Of a DNA stretch of 39,622 bases, positions 1 through 6,673 are shown piece after piece. Made by a program: the position numbers and the translations under genes. The stretch spans positions 1-39,622 of the forward strand of contig JAKAQW010000013.1 in assembly GCA_021819525.1 (NCBI GenBank), read 5' to 3'. Position 1 is the first letter of the stretch. Each line of letters begins with the position of its first letter. The stretch comes from Actinomycetes bacterium (GTDB taxonomy: Bacteria; Actinomycetota; Acidimicrobiia; Acidimicrobiales; UBA8190). The notes under the pieces were generated by a model. The model was given only the letters and a program-made list of their open reading frames with translations. It had not been told where the DNA came from and made no database searches.

Positions 1-157
1 CGATCTCGGCGACCACGTACTGGCCCGGCTCCACCTGCGCGGCGCCTGAGGCACGGGCCAGCACCGCCTCTGCTGCCGTCATCGGCGAAGCCGCGCCGGC
101 GCCGGCACGTCCACCGGCCGCAGCGGTGCTCCCGACGCTGTCGTTCGTCACTGCCAC
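1..157 (-). CDS. LeuC/HacA-type aconitase-family large subunit, N-terminal part only
   Basis: The gene runs off the left edge and only about 52 codons are visible. After a low-complexity Ala/Gly leader the protein reads MTAAEAVLARASG, then QVEPGQYVVAEI. This matches the conserved N-terminus of 3-isopropylmalate dehydratase and homoaconitase large subunits (T-AEKILARASG...V-PGE-V-A). Those enzymes are [4Fe-4S] hydro-lyases; the cluster cysteines would lie outside the window. I chose the GTG at 157 because a GGAGG/AGGAG ribosome site precedes it; GTG at 151 and ATG at 82 are in frame. It is the last visible gene of the minus-strand catabolic block, so it could hydrate a CoA-ester-derived acid rather than serve leucine synthesis. 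The family assignment rests on about 25 residues. Confidence 0.55.
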   Translation of the reverse strand, partial: MAVTNDSVGSTAAAGGRAGAGAASPMTAAEAVLARASGAAQVEPGQYVVAEI

Positions 158-281
158 TCCTGCCTCCTCGCTTCGTCTCGGACACCGCTGTGCGCCGGTC
201 GCGCCGAGCGCTCGCTCCGGCCAGCTCGCCGGCGGCGGGGCTGCTGCACGATCGACCTGCTCCTCCATAGGCCTCCTCCGC

Positions 282-329
282 CATCGGTCCGCTGCACCAT
301 CGGTCCGCTACACCATCGGTCCGCTACAC
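282..329. repeat. 16-bp tandem repeat, three copies, overlapping a stop codon
   Basis: Three direct copies of CATCGGTCCGCTACAC (first copy has one mismatch) lie at 282-297, 298-313 and 314-329. The third copy contains the TAG stop of the adjacent minus-strand dehydrogenase (324-326). The last codons and stop have therefore been duplicated downstream of the gene. Confidence 0.9.
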
Positions 330-1088
330 CATCGACAGGCCGCCGTTCACGCTCAGGGTCTGGCCCGTGATGTAGTCGGCGTCCGGGGACGCGAAGAACA
401 GCACCGCGGCAGCCACTTCCTCGGGTGTGGCGGTCCGCCCCAGAGGGATCGAGCGGATGATGGCGGCCATGAGCTTCTCGTGCCCCTCGGTCACCCCGGC
501 GAGCATGGGCGTGTCGGTGAGCCCCGGCGCCACGCAGTTGACGTTCACCCCGAAGCGGGCGGTCTCGCGGGCCAGGGCCTTGGCGAAGGCGATCACCGCC
601 CCTTTCGCCCCGGAGTAGACGGCCTCACCCGTGGAGCCCACCCGCCCGGCGTCGGAGGCAACCAGCACGATGCGCCCCGTGCCGCGTGCCACCATGTGCG
701 GCACCACGGCGTGGGCCGAGGCGAGATGCCCCCGGTAGTTGACGGCGATGACCTTGTCCCACAAGGTCTCGTCGGTGTCGACGAAGGGCATCACTTGGTC
801 CCACCCGGCGTTGGACACCAAGACGTCGATCTTCCCGAACCGGTCGAGGGCCGCGTCGGCCGCCTGGCGCACGGCACCGGCGTCGGCCACGTCGACGACG
901 GCGACCGCGGCCTCACCACCGAGGTCGGCGACCTCGGCGGCCACCGCTGCGGCCCGTTCGCCCGACAGGTCGCCGAGCACCACGCTCGCGCCTTCGCGCA
1001 CCAGCCGGAGCGCCGTCGCCCGGCCGATCCCGCTGCCGGCTCCGGTGACCATGGCCACCTTGCCGGCGAACCTCCCGTCGTCTGGCAT
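324..1088 (-). CDS. SDR-family dehydrogenase, BadH-like (2-hydroxycyclohexanecarboxyl-CoA dehydrogenase)
   Basis: This 254-residue protein is a complete classical short-chain dehydrogenase/reductase. It has the TGAGSGIG cofactor motif near residue 16, NAG at about 93, a catalytic Ser in the ASDAGRVGSTG stretch, and YSGAK carrying the catalytic Tyr and Lys. NAGWDQVMPFVDTDETLWDK and SDAGRVGSTGEAVYSGAKG strongly resemble Rhodopseudomonas BadH, which oxidises 2-hydroxycyclohexane-1-carboxyl-CoA to the 2-keto thioester. It lies 3 nt after the CoA-transferase beta gene, so it is probably in the same operon. The substrate is inferred from resemblance and context; a generic 3-hydroxyacyl-CoA dehydrogenase is the main alternative. 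Confidence 0.8.
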   Translation of the reverse strand: MPDDGRFAGKVAMVTGAGSGIGRATALRLVREGASVVLGDLSGERAAAVAAEVADLGGEAAVAVVDVADAGAVRQAADAALDRFGKIDVLVSNAGWDQVMPFVDTDETLWDKVIAVNYRGHLASAHAVVPHMVARGTGRIVLVASDAGRVGSTGEAVYSGAKGAVIAFAKALARETARFGVNVNCVAPGLTDTPMLAGVTEGHEKLMAAIIRSIPLGRTATPEEVAAAVLFFASPDADYITGQTLSVNGGLSMV

Positions 1089-1091
1089 GGG

Positions 1092-1898
1092 TCAGTGTCC
1101 TTTCAGGAGTCCGCCGGAGTCGATCCTCCGGACCATCGTGAGCTCTTCTTCGGTCGGATCGGGGGTGACCGGGACGGCGGCAGGCACCACCAGCTCGAAG
1201 CCGGTGGCGTCGACCACCTGCTCCACGGTCACGCCGCGGTGGACGGTCTCGAGGCGCATCCGAAGTGTCTGCGGGTCGAAGCCCATGGTGCACAAGGGCG
1301 TCACCACCGCCGCCGGGCCGCCGCCGGGGAGACCGGCGGCCTCCCACGAGGCCGGTCCGTCGAGGAAGCCGGGGCCGCCGAGGAAGTCCACGCGCTCCAC
1401 GAAGGTCCGGGGGTTGTGCGACATCGTGTAGATGAGCACCCGCCCCACCCGGGCCAGGAACGGCAAGCCGACGGTGCCCGGGCCGCGCAGGCTCGGGCGG
1501 CCCCAGTCGCCGACGCACACCAGGTTGCAGTTGCCGTGGGCGTCGATCTGCAGCCCGCCGGAGAAGAAGACCGTGAAGACGTCGCCGCGGCCCTCGAGCA
1601 GCACCACGTCGCTCAAGGGGACCGCTGTGTCGGCCCGCAGCAGGTCCTCGTCGCAACAGGAGGCCACCGCCGGGGCGAGGTGCGGGTTGACGCCGCAGGT
1701 GCCTCCGGCCACGAACCACAGGTCCGGGGCGTGGGTCTCCTTGGCCAGCCGGCAGGCCACCTGGGGCAGCGCGCTGGCCGTCCCCATCACCGCCACGTCG
1801 TCGTCGCGCAGCTGGCGGGCGAGCTCCACGGCCATCAGCTCCCCGCTGGTGACCCCCGCGCCCGGGGCGTCGCTCGCACCTCGTCCCGCTGCGCTCAC
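1092..1898 (-). CDS. CoA-transferase family beta subunit (IpdB/GctB-like)
   Basis: The 268-residue product belongs to the CoA-transferase family I beta group. Recognisable stretches are ELMAVELARQL, APDLWFVAGGTCGVNPHLA, DAHGNCNLVCVGDW and the C-terminal VTPDPTEEEL. The arrangement resembles mycobacterial IpdB, which with IpdA opens the last ring of a steroid CoA thioester by hydrolysis, and GctB of glutaconate CoA-transferase. The GTG start overlaps the alpha stop by 4 nt (GTGA) and has a strong GGAGGAGC site, so the two subunits should be translationally coupled. I cannot say whether this pair transfers CoA or cleaves a beta-keto ring thioester. The adjacent BadH-like gene, which would make a cyclic beta-keto thioester, favours ring cleavage. 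Confidence 0.8.
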   Translation of the reverse strand: MSAAGRGASDAPGAGVTSGELMAVELARQLRDDDVAVMGTASALPQVACRLAKETHAPDLWFVAGGTCGVNPHLAPAVASCCDEDLLRADTAVPLSDVVLLEGRGDVFTVFFSGGLQIDAHGNCNLVCVGDWGRPSLRGPGTVGLPFLARVGRVLIYTMSHNPRTFVERVDFLGGPGFLDGPASWEAAGLPGGGPAAVVTPLCTMGFDPQTLRMRLETVHRGVTVEQVVDATGFELVVPAAVPVTPDPTEEELTMVRRIDSGGLLKGH

Positions 1899-2779
1899 CG
1901 GAGCTCCTCCCTCGCGTGCCTCGCTTCGGCCGGGTGCTGCGCGCGCAGGTACTCGGCCTCGGTGGTGCCCCGGACGTAGTCGTCCACGTACGCCTGGGCC
2001 CCGTCGGCGCTGGCGGCAAGAGACAGGTAGCGCCGCAGGTGCTCCTCGTCGGTGCGGTAATGGCCGTGCGAGGCGGTCGGATGGCATCCGCCGGGGATCT
2101 CCACCACGGCGTGGACGAGGAAGCCCGGGATGGTGGTGCCGACGGGGTGTCGGCTGATCTGCTCGGTCGGCACCACGCGCTCGACCTGCAGCACCACCGT
2201 GCGGGCCGCCAAGGCCATCACACGGTCGAGAAAGTGCGCGCCGCCGAGGACGGCGTTGCCGGCGACGTCGGCTTCCGACGCGTGGACCAGGGCGACGTCG
2301 GGGCGAAGCGGGGCGCCGGCGAGCACCTGTGTGCCGGTGAACGGGTCCTCCACCAACCGGTAGCTCTCGGGGTTCGCCCTGCACACGTCGGACACCTCGA
2401 GGCCGACCGGCAGCGCGGCGAAGGGGAGGCCCCCGGCCCCCGCCCCGAGACCGTGGGTGATGTACGCCTCGTCGCACTCGAGGACCCGCAGGGAGCCACT
2501 CTCGACCGCCCGCCGGAACGCCGGCGCCAGCCCCAGGTGCTCGAAGCCCACGTACGAGGTGGCGATCTCGTCCACCAGGCCCGCGGCGATCAGCAGGTCG
2601 GCATTGAGCGCCCCGCAGGGGCTCGTGAGCAGGCGCCGGATCCGACGCTGCTGGCGCACCGCCTCGCGCACCAGGGCCATGGGGTTGTTCTGCAGGTGCA
2701 TACCACCCACGGCCAGCAGCCCGACACCGTCGGGGACGTGGCGCTCGACGGCGTCGTGGAGGGACAGGACCTTGCTCAC
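1895..2779 (-). CDS. CoA-transferase family alpha subunit (IpdA/GctA-like)
   Basis: The 294-residue alpha partner of the preceding gene. It starts SKVLSLHDAVERHVPDGVGL and contains GGMHLQNNPMALVREAVRQ, a GALNADLLIAAGLVDE stretch, and the conserved VVEIPGGCHPTASHGHYRTD block near the C-terminus that is typical of IpdA/GctA proteins. A longer open frame upstream is an artefact of high GC. The GTG at 2779 is chosen because a GAGG site precedes it and the homologous N-terminus begins there. It follows the ferredoxin gene by 20 nt. Subunit pairing is secure; the exact substrate is not. Confidence 0.8.
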   Translation of the reverse strand: MSKVLSLHDAVERHVPDGVGLLAVGGMHLQNNPMALVREAVRQQRRIRRLLTSPCGALNADLLIAAGLVDEIATSYVGFEHLGLAPAFRRAVESGSLRVLECDEAYITHGLGAGAGGLPFAALPVGLEVSDVCRANPESYRLVEDPFTGTQVLAGAPLRPDVALVHASEADVAGNAVLGGAHFLDRVMALAARTVVLQVERVVPTEQISRHPVGTTIPGFLVHAVVEIPGGCHPTASHGHYRTDEEHLRRYLSLAASADGAQAYVDDYVRGTTEAEYLRAQHPAEARHAREELR

Positions 2780-2799
2780 CCCGACCTCACCCGGCTCCG

Positions 2800-3093
2800 C
2801 TACCCGGCCACCAGCAGGGCGTTGACCCGCTCGCGCGCCGCAACTGCGTCGTCGAAGTGCAGCTTGTTGAGCTCGAGGTAGAGCTCCCACCGCTCGGGCA
2901 GGTCCTCTTCGGCGAAGATGGCGTCGACGGGGCACGAGCTGACGCACGCCCCGCAGTCGATGCACTGGTCCGGGTCGATGAAGAGCATCCGGTCGCCGGT
3001 CTCGGCGCTGATGCAGTCGGCCGGGCACACGTCGATGCAGGACTGGTCCTTCGTGTCGATGCAGGCTTCGGTGATCACGTAGGTCACGACCAC
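2800..3093 (-). CDS. 7Fe-type (3Fe-4S/4Fe-4S) ferredoxin
   Basis: The 97-residue protein has an N-terminal C-x7-C-x3-CP pattern (CIDTKDQSCIDVCP) followed by CIDCGACVSSCPVDAI. This is the layout of seven-iron bacterial ferredoxins of the FdxA type. It begins at a GTG directly after a GGGGAGG ribosome site. It heads the ferredoxin, CoA-transferase, BadH-like, aconitase-like run, so it may supply electrons to an oxygenase or reductase of the aromatic pathway. BoxB needs a reductase and no boxA is visible, but a direct link between this ferredoxin and BoxB is speculation. Confidence 0.85.
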   Translation of the reverse strand: MVVTYVITEACIDTKDQSCIDVCPADCISAETGDRMLFIDPDQCIDCGACVSSCPVDAIFAEEDLPERWELYLELNKLHFDDAVAARERVNALLVAG

Positions 3094-3281
3094 CCCTCCC
3101 CGCCCCCCACGCCAGATGGGGAGCTATACAATCTACATTTATGATACCGCTCTACATATGACTGTAGACTGTTTGTCCGGGCCGTGCAAGCGCGGAACGC
3201 GGAGAGCGCCTGCATCGCAGACGACGCCGGGCCCACGGAGGCCGGTCGGTCAGCCTTCCTCCTTCGCACACCGGACGGCGC
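3094..3281 (-). promoter_or_regulatory. AT-rich promoter region of the ferredoxin operon with palindromic operator
   Basis: The interval contains an unusually AT-rich island at about 3121-3172. At 3151-3168 lies TCTACATATGACTGTAGA, a perfect 6-bp inverted repeat (TCTACA/TGTAGA) with a 6-nt spacer. A further TCTACA half-site lies at 3132-3137, 19 bp from the next. Possible minus-strand -10 boxes are TATCAT (3141-3146) and TAGATT (3130-3135); no clear -35 is seen. The neighbouring TetR protein is the obvious candidate ligand. Confidence 0.6.
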
Positions 3282-3986
3282 TCAGGGGGCGGTCGGGGCT
3301 GCGGGGACCGCCTCGGGGCGCGACCCGGCCTCGGCTACCGGTGGGCCAGCCACCGCGGCCGAGTTCAGCAGGTACGCGAGCACGGCGTTCGTGCAGGCCC
3401 GCTTGTACCAGGCGTGGCACTGCTGCCAGTCGTCTTCTTGAAGCCACTGGAAGTGGAGCCCCTCGACGATGGCCCGGACCGCCGTAGCCGCCTCGTCGAC
3501 GTCGTGGACCTGGAACGTGCCGGCCGCCACGCCGCTGCGGATGACCTCGGCGTACACCTGGTTCACGGTCGAGCGGAAGGCGGCGCTTATCTGACCGAAG
3601 CCGCTCACCCGTGCCGCATGGTCGATGAGGTCGAGATAGGTGAGGTAGAAGCGGCGGCTTTGCACAGGGCCGAGGAAGATCGTCTCGATCATGGCCCCGA
3701 CCGCCGCCTCGGGTGTAGGTGCCGACGCCACGGCCCGGCGAATCCGGTTGCCGATCTCCTCGAGCACCCACAGCATCGCCGCTCCGACCAGCTGGTCCTT
3801 GGTCTTGAAGTAGTAGAGGACGATGCCCTTGCTCATCCCCGCCGCCGCCGAGATCTCGTGCAACGGGACCCGCTGCACACCGCGCTCGGCGAAGAGCCGG
3901 TAGGCGCAGCGCACGATATGGACCTGGCGCTCGGACAGCTCTGCGCTGCTGCCGGGGACCGCATCGAGGACGGGCCCCTTCACCAT
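3282..3986 (-). CDS. TetR-family transcriptional regulator
   Basis: The protein has a typical TetR N-terminal helix-turn-helix: RQVHIVRCAYRLFAERGVQR, then EISAAAGMSKGIVLYYFKTK. A divergent all-helical ligand domain and a Pro/Ala-rich tail follow. I set the start at the ATG at 3986 because TACACT, a TANNNT -10 box, ends exactly 6 nt before it (3993-3998). This is the leaderless arrangement seen at several genes in this window. A GTG at 4013 would extend the protein by 9 residues but would place the start upstream of that box. It lies between the solute-binding protein and the ferredoxin operon, so it probably controls one or both, perhaps sensing an aromatic acid or its CoA thioester. Confidence 0.85.
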   Translation of the reverse strand: MVKGPVLDAVPGSSAELSERQVHIVRCAYRLFAERGVQRVPLHEISAAAGMSKGIVLYYFKTKDQLVGAAMLWVLEEIGNRIRRAVASAPTPEAAVGAMIETIFLGPVQSRRFYLTYLDLIDHAARVSGFGQISAAFRSTVNQVYAEVIRSGVAAGTFQVHDVDEAATAVRAIVEGLHFQWLQEDDWQQCHAWYKRACTNAVLAYLLNSAAVAGPPVAEAGSRPEAVPAAPTAP

Positions 3987-3992
3987 GGCGCC

Positions 3993-3998
3993 AGTGTA
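3993..3998 (-). promoter_or_regulatory. Leaderless -10 box of the tetR gene
   Basis: TACACT on the minus strand is followed by GGCGCC and then ATG. No ribosome site precedes the start, so transcription probably begins at the start codon itself. Confidence 0.5.
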
Positions 3999-4072
3999 CC
4001 CGGTGCACTCCACGCCCCCGGTGATCCAGCCCCGGGGGCGGGGTCTCAGCCTCGGGCCTCGCCTGCCGTCGG

Positions 4073-5329
4073 CTAGCCGCCGATCCGCGACTTCGTGAAG
4101 TTGGTGGGCTCTAGCGTCCCGTTCACGTCGCGGGTGATGGCGACCTGCGGCACCGACAGCCCCGAGTGGTCTGTGGCGCTGAAGTGGTACGTGCCGTCAC
4201 CGGTGGTGATGGTCATGGCGCCCAGGGCCTTCGCGATGCCGGCCGGTGTCGCCCCGTCCTGGCGGATGGCCTGGGCGAACATCGCCACCGCCCCGCCGGC
4301 GTCGAACGCGAACTCCGGCGGGTAGTAGCCGTTGTCCTTCTGGAACGTGGCGGCGAAGGAGGTGATCACCGACCGACCCGGGTAGCTGGCCGGCAGGTAG
4401 GGGCCGATGCCGCCGATGGAGCTGGCGATGATGACGCCGTTGCCGGCGGCACCGACGGGCTTGGTGTAGAGGTAGGAGGCCTCGGCGTGACTGAACAGCA
4501 GCGGGAGCGTGAGGCCCATCTGCTTCGCCTGCTGGGTCAGGGCGACCTCGGCCGGCCCTGCCCCCCACACCATGAGCCCCTGGGCGCCTGAGGCCTTCAC
4601 CTTGGTGAGGATGGTGGTGAAGTCGGTCGACGTCACGGAGAAGGTGCCGTCGTAGACGAAGTCGACGCCGTCGGAAGGGGCCGCTGCCTTCATGTTGTCC
4701 CAGCCCGCCATGCCGAAGGCCGAGGTGTCATGGGCAACTGCCATCTTCGTGTAGCCCTTGGCCTTCATGTAGGCGAGCAGCTGCTGGGCCACGATCTTGG
4801 TCGTCGGCGGGGTCATGTACACGTAGTACTGCACCGGGTTGACCAGGTTGTCCGAGGCAGCCGTGTAGATGGTCGGCATCTTGTTGCGGCCGGCGAGGGC
4901 CTCAGTGGCCTGAGCCGAGGAGGAGAACACCGGACCCACGATGCCGACGACACCGTCGGACACCAGAGTCTGGTAGTCGGTGACCGCCTGGGTCGGGTTC
5001 GTGCCGTCGTTCTCGATGACGAGGTCGATCTTGCGCCCGCCGATGCCCCCCGCCGTGTTGATGGCGTTCACCTCCTGCTCGGCGCCGAGCTTGTCGTTGG
5101 TGCCGAGCGGGGTGTAGGGGCCCGACAGGGAGGTGATCATGCCGATCTTGATCGGCCCTTTCGGGGCATGGCTCACGCTGCTCTTGGCACTGCTGGCGCT
5201 CGACGAGCTGCTGCACGCAGCCAGCAGCGCCGCTGTCACCGCCAGCACCATGACCACGGCCGGACCCCGCCGCCGTGTGAGCTGCTGCTCTGCGCAGCGA
5301 ACGTTCGCACCGTCTTCCAAGCGAGCCAC
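4073..5329 (-). CDS. ABC transporter solute-binding lipoprotein, branched-chain amino acid/aromatic acid (LivK) type
   Basis: The 418-residue protein begins with a positively charged segment and a hydrophobic stretch ending in the lipobox LLAAC (Cys about residue 39), followed by a Ser-rich linker. It is therefore a secreted lipoprotein. The body starts PIKIGMITSLSGPYTPLG and contains GGRKIDLVIENDGTNP, the signature of periplasmic-binding-protein type 1 (LivK/HAAT) domains. No permease or ATPase genes are next to it, so the rest of the transporter must be encoded elsewhere. Position beside benzoyl-CoA genes suggests an aromatic acid ligand, as for some Rhodopseudomonas LivK homologues; this is inference. 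The GTG start has an AGGGAGGG site upstream and its own promoter at 5393-5422. Confidence 0.88.
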   Translation of the reverse strand: MARLEDGANVRCAEQQLTRRRGPAVVMVLAVTAALLAACSSSSSASSAKSSVSHAPKGPIKIGMITSLSGPYTPLGTNDKLGAEQEVNAINTAGGIGGRKIDLVIENDGTNPTQAVTDYQTLVSDGVVGIVGPVFSSSAQATEALAGRNKMPTIYTAASDNLVNPVQYYVYMTPPTTKIVAQQLLAYMKAKGYTKMAVAHDTSAFGMAGWDNMKAAAPSDGVDFVYDGTFSVTSTDFTTILTKVKASGAQGLMVWGAGPAEVALTQQAKQMGLTLPLLFSHAEASYLYTKPVGAAGNGVIIASSIGGIGPYLPASYPGRSVITSFAATFQKDNGYYPPEFAFDAGGAVAMFAQAIRQDGATPAGIAKALGAMTITTGDGTYHFSATDHSGLSVPQVAITRDVNGTLEPTNFTKSRIGG

Positions 5330-5392
5330 CGTGCCATCCCTCCCCTTGAAGAGCCGTTGCGCCCCCCAATATTCGACACACTTACGTCGACC

Positions 5393-5422
5393 ATCCTAGT
5401 AGATGTGGTATGTTCAAGTCAA
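5393..5422 (-). promoter_or_regulatory. Sigma-70-like promoter for the solute-binding protein gene
   Basis: On the minus strand TTGACT (5417-5422) is separated by 18 nt from TAGGAT (5393-5398). This predicts transcription from about 5386 and a leader of about 57 nt before the GTG at 5329. Confidence 0.55.
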
Positions 5423-5439
5423 GGAACAAGTATTCGACG

Positions 5440-5489
5440 GTGGCGGCAGAGCGGTGCCGGCAGAGCGGTGGCGGCAGAGCGGTGGCGGT
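5440..5489. repeat. 14-bp tandem repeat, about 3.5 copies
   Basis: GTGGCGGCAGAGCG is repeated at 5440-5453, 5454-5467 (one mismatch) and 5468-5481, with a partial fourth copy. It lies upstream of the solute-binding protein promoter, in the gap after the hydrolase gene. Confidence 0.85.
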
Positions 5490-5550
5490 CCAACGAGGCC
5501 AGCGCGCAGCGCCTCGTCTCCTCCGATCACCGAGGCACCGCGGCTGATGC

Positions 5551-5615
5551 CGTACGCTCAGCGCGCCCGGCGCGACGGGCACCCCCGTGGCGTACGCTCA
5601 GCGCGCCCGGCGCGA
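5551..5615. repeat. 25-bp direct repeat spanning a stop codon
   Basis: CGTACGCTCAGCG followed by CGCCCGGCGCGA occurs at 5551-5575 and again at 5591-5615. The second copy includes the TGA stop (5598-5600) and last codons of the hydrolase on the minus strand. Each copy contains CGCGCC-C-GGCGCG, a perfect GC palindrome. The hydrolase 3' end has thus been copied 40 bp downstream. Confidence 0.9.
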
Positions 5616-6452
5616 AGGGCGCTCCCTCGGGGTGGGGGAGCTCCCCGCCTGCGCCTCCAACCAGCTCAGCACCGCCCGCGCCGTCTCGTCGGGATGCTCG
5701 AGGTGGGGGCTGTGCCCACAGCGGTCCAGGACGTGAGCCTGTACCGGCGCGCCGCTGCCGCGTGCGATGGCGTCGACCTGCGCCAGAGAGCCGTAGGGAT
5801 CGTCCACTCCCTGGACGACCAGGGCAGGAGCCGAGACGGCTGGCAGGTAGGCCTCGATGTTCCAGTCGACGAACTGCGGGGAGAGCCAGACGTCGTTCCA
5901 GCCCCAAAAGGCGTTGTCGGGATGGGCATGGTAGCGGCCCAGGCGAGCGGCGAGATCTCCCTCCAGGTACGCCCGGCGGGCGGCGCGTATGCCGTCGAGG
6001 GTGCGTGGTTCCACGAAGACGTGCGGGGCGAGCAGCACGAGACCGCCCACCGCTCGCCCGCTGCCGCCGGCGTGGATGAGGGCGATGGAGCCACCGTCGC
6101 TGTGACCGACCAGGACGGGGCATGTGACGTCGAGCGCGTCGAGGACAGCAGGCAGCACATCGAGCGCCTCGTCGTGCATGTAGCGGACCGGGCGGGGCAG
6201 CGTGGCAGGATCCGAGCTGCCGTACCCGGCCCTCGAGTACACGATGGCCCGCCGGCCGGTAGCGGACGCCAGACGCTGCGGGAACGAGCGCCACAGAGCG
6301 ACACAGCCCAGGCCTTCGTGGAGGAAGACCAGCGGGGCCTGGTCCTCGCGGCCAGGGACCTCGGCGACCTCCAGCCGCCGCGGCCCCACTTGCACAGCGC
6401 GGATGCCGAGCCTCGCCGTGCCGGCGGCGGAGCCGGGACAGCTCACCGCCAC
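5598..6452 (-). CDS. Alpha/beta hydrolase, aromatic-cluster associated
   Basis: The 284-residue protein has an HEGLG oxyanion-hole motif near residue 45, nucleophile elbow GHSDGG near 117, an acidic residue in VDDPYG and a catalytic His in CGHSPHLEHP. All elements of a Ser-Asp-His hydrolase are therefore present. The fold fits meta-cleavage hydrolases, esterases and thioesterases, and the sequence does not separate them. It lies downstream of boxC-boxB-ligase in the same orientation, after a 221-nt gap with a tandem repeat, so co-transcription is possible. A role as a thioesterase that rescues trapped CoA, or as a lactone or ester hydrolase, is inference. The start (GTG 6452) is uncertain because there is no strong ribosome site. 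Confidence 0.8.
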   Translation of the reverse strand: MAVSCPGSAAGTARLGIRAVQVGPRRLEVAEVPGREDQAPLVFLHEGLGCVALWRSFPQRLASATGRRAIVYSRAGYGSSDPATLPRPVRYMHDEALDVLPAVLDALDVTCPVLVGHSDGGSIALIHAGGSGRAVGGLVLLAPHVFVEPRTLDGIRAARRAYLEGDLAARLGRYHAHPDNAFWGWNDVWLSPQFVDWNIEAYLPAVSAPALVVQGVDDPYGSLAQVDAIARGSGAPVQAHVLDRCGHSPHLEHPDETARAVLSWLEAQAGSSPTPRERPSRRAR

Positions 6453-6483
6453 CCCGCTAGGCCGGGCCGAGCGGCCGGACCGA

Positions 6484-6555
6484 CCCGGCGGACTTCGGGC
6501 ACGACGACCCGCCGGACTTGGGGCACGACAACCCGGCGGACTTGGGACACGACGA
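6484..6555. repeat. 24-bp tandem repeat, three copies
   Basis: Three copies of a 24-bp unit (CCCGGCGGACTT, then CGGGCACGACGA) lie at 6484-6507, 6508-6531 and 6532-6555 with a few mismatches. They sit in the 221-nt gap between the ligase and hydrolase genes. I see no gene in the gap. Confidence 0.85.
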
Positions 6556-6673
6556 CGTCGAACCGGTCAGTGCCCGCCGGCGCCACGTGGTGCTCGGACG
6601 ACGTCGCCATCGCCGGAGATGTCCTGCCAGGCGTGCAAGACCCCGACCACCGTCGGCAGGGGGCAGGCGACAG

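Noticed and set aside
126-1979. Very long plus-strand open frame (617 codons) across the catabolic genes
   Set aside because: It is antisense to the BadH-like and CoA-transferase genes, has no domain and reflects high GC at codon position 3.
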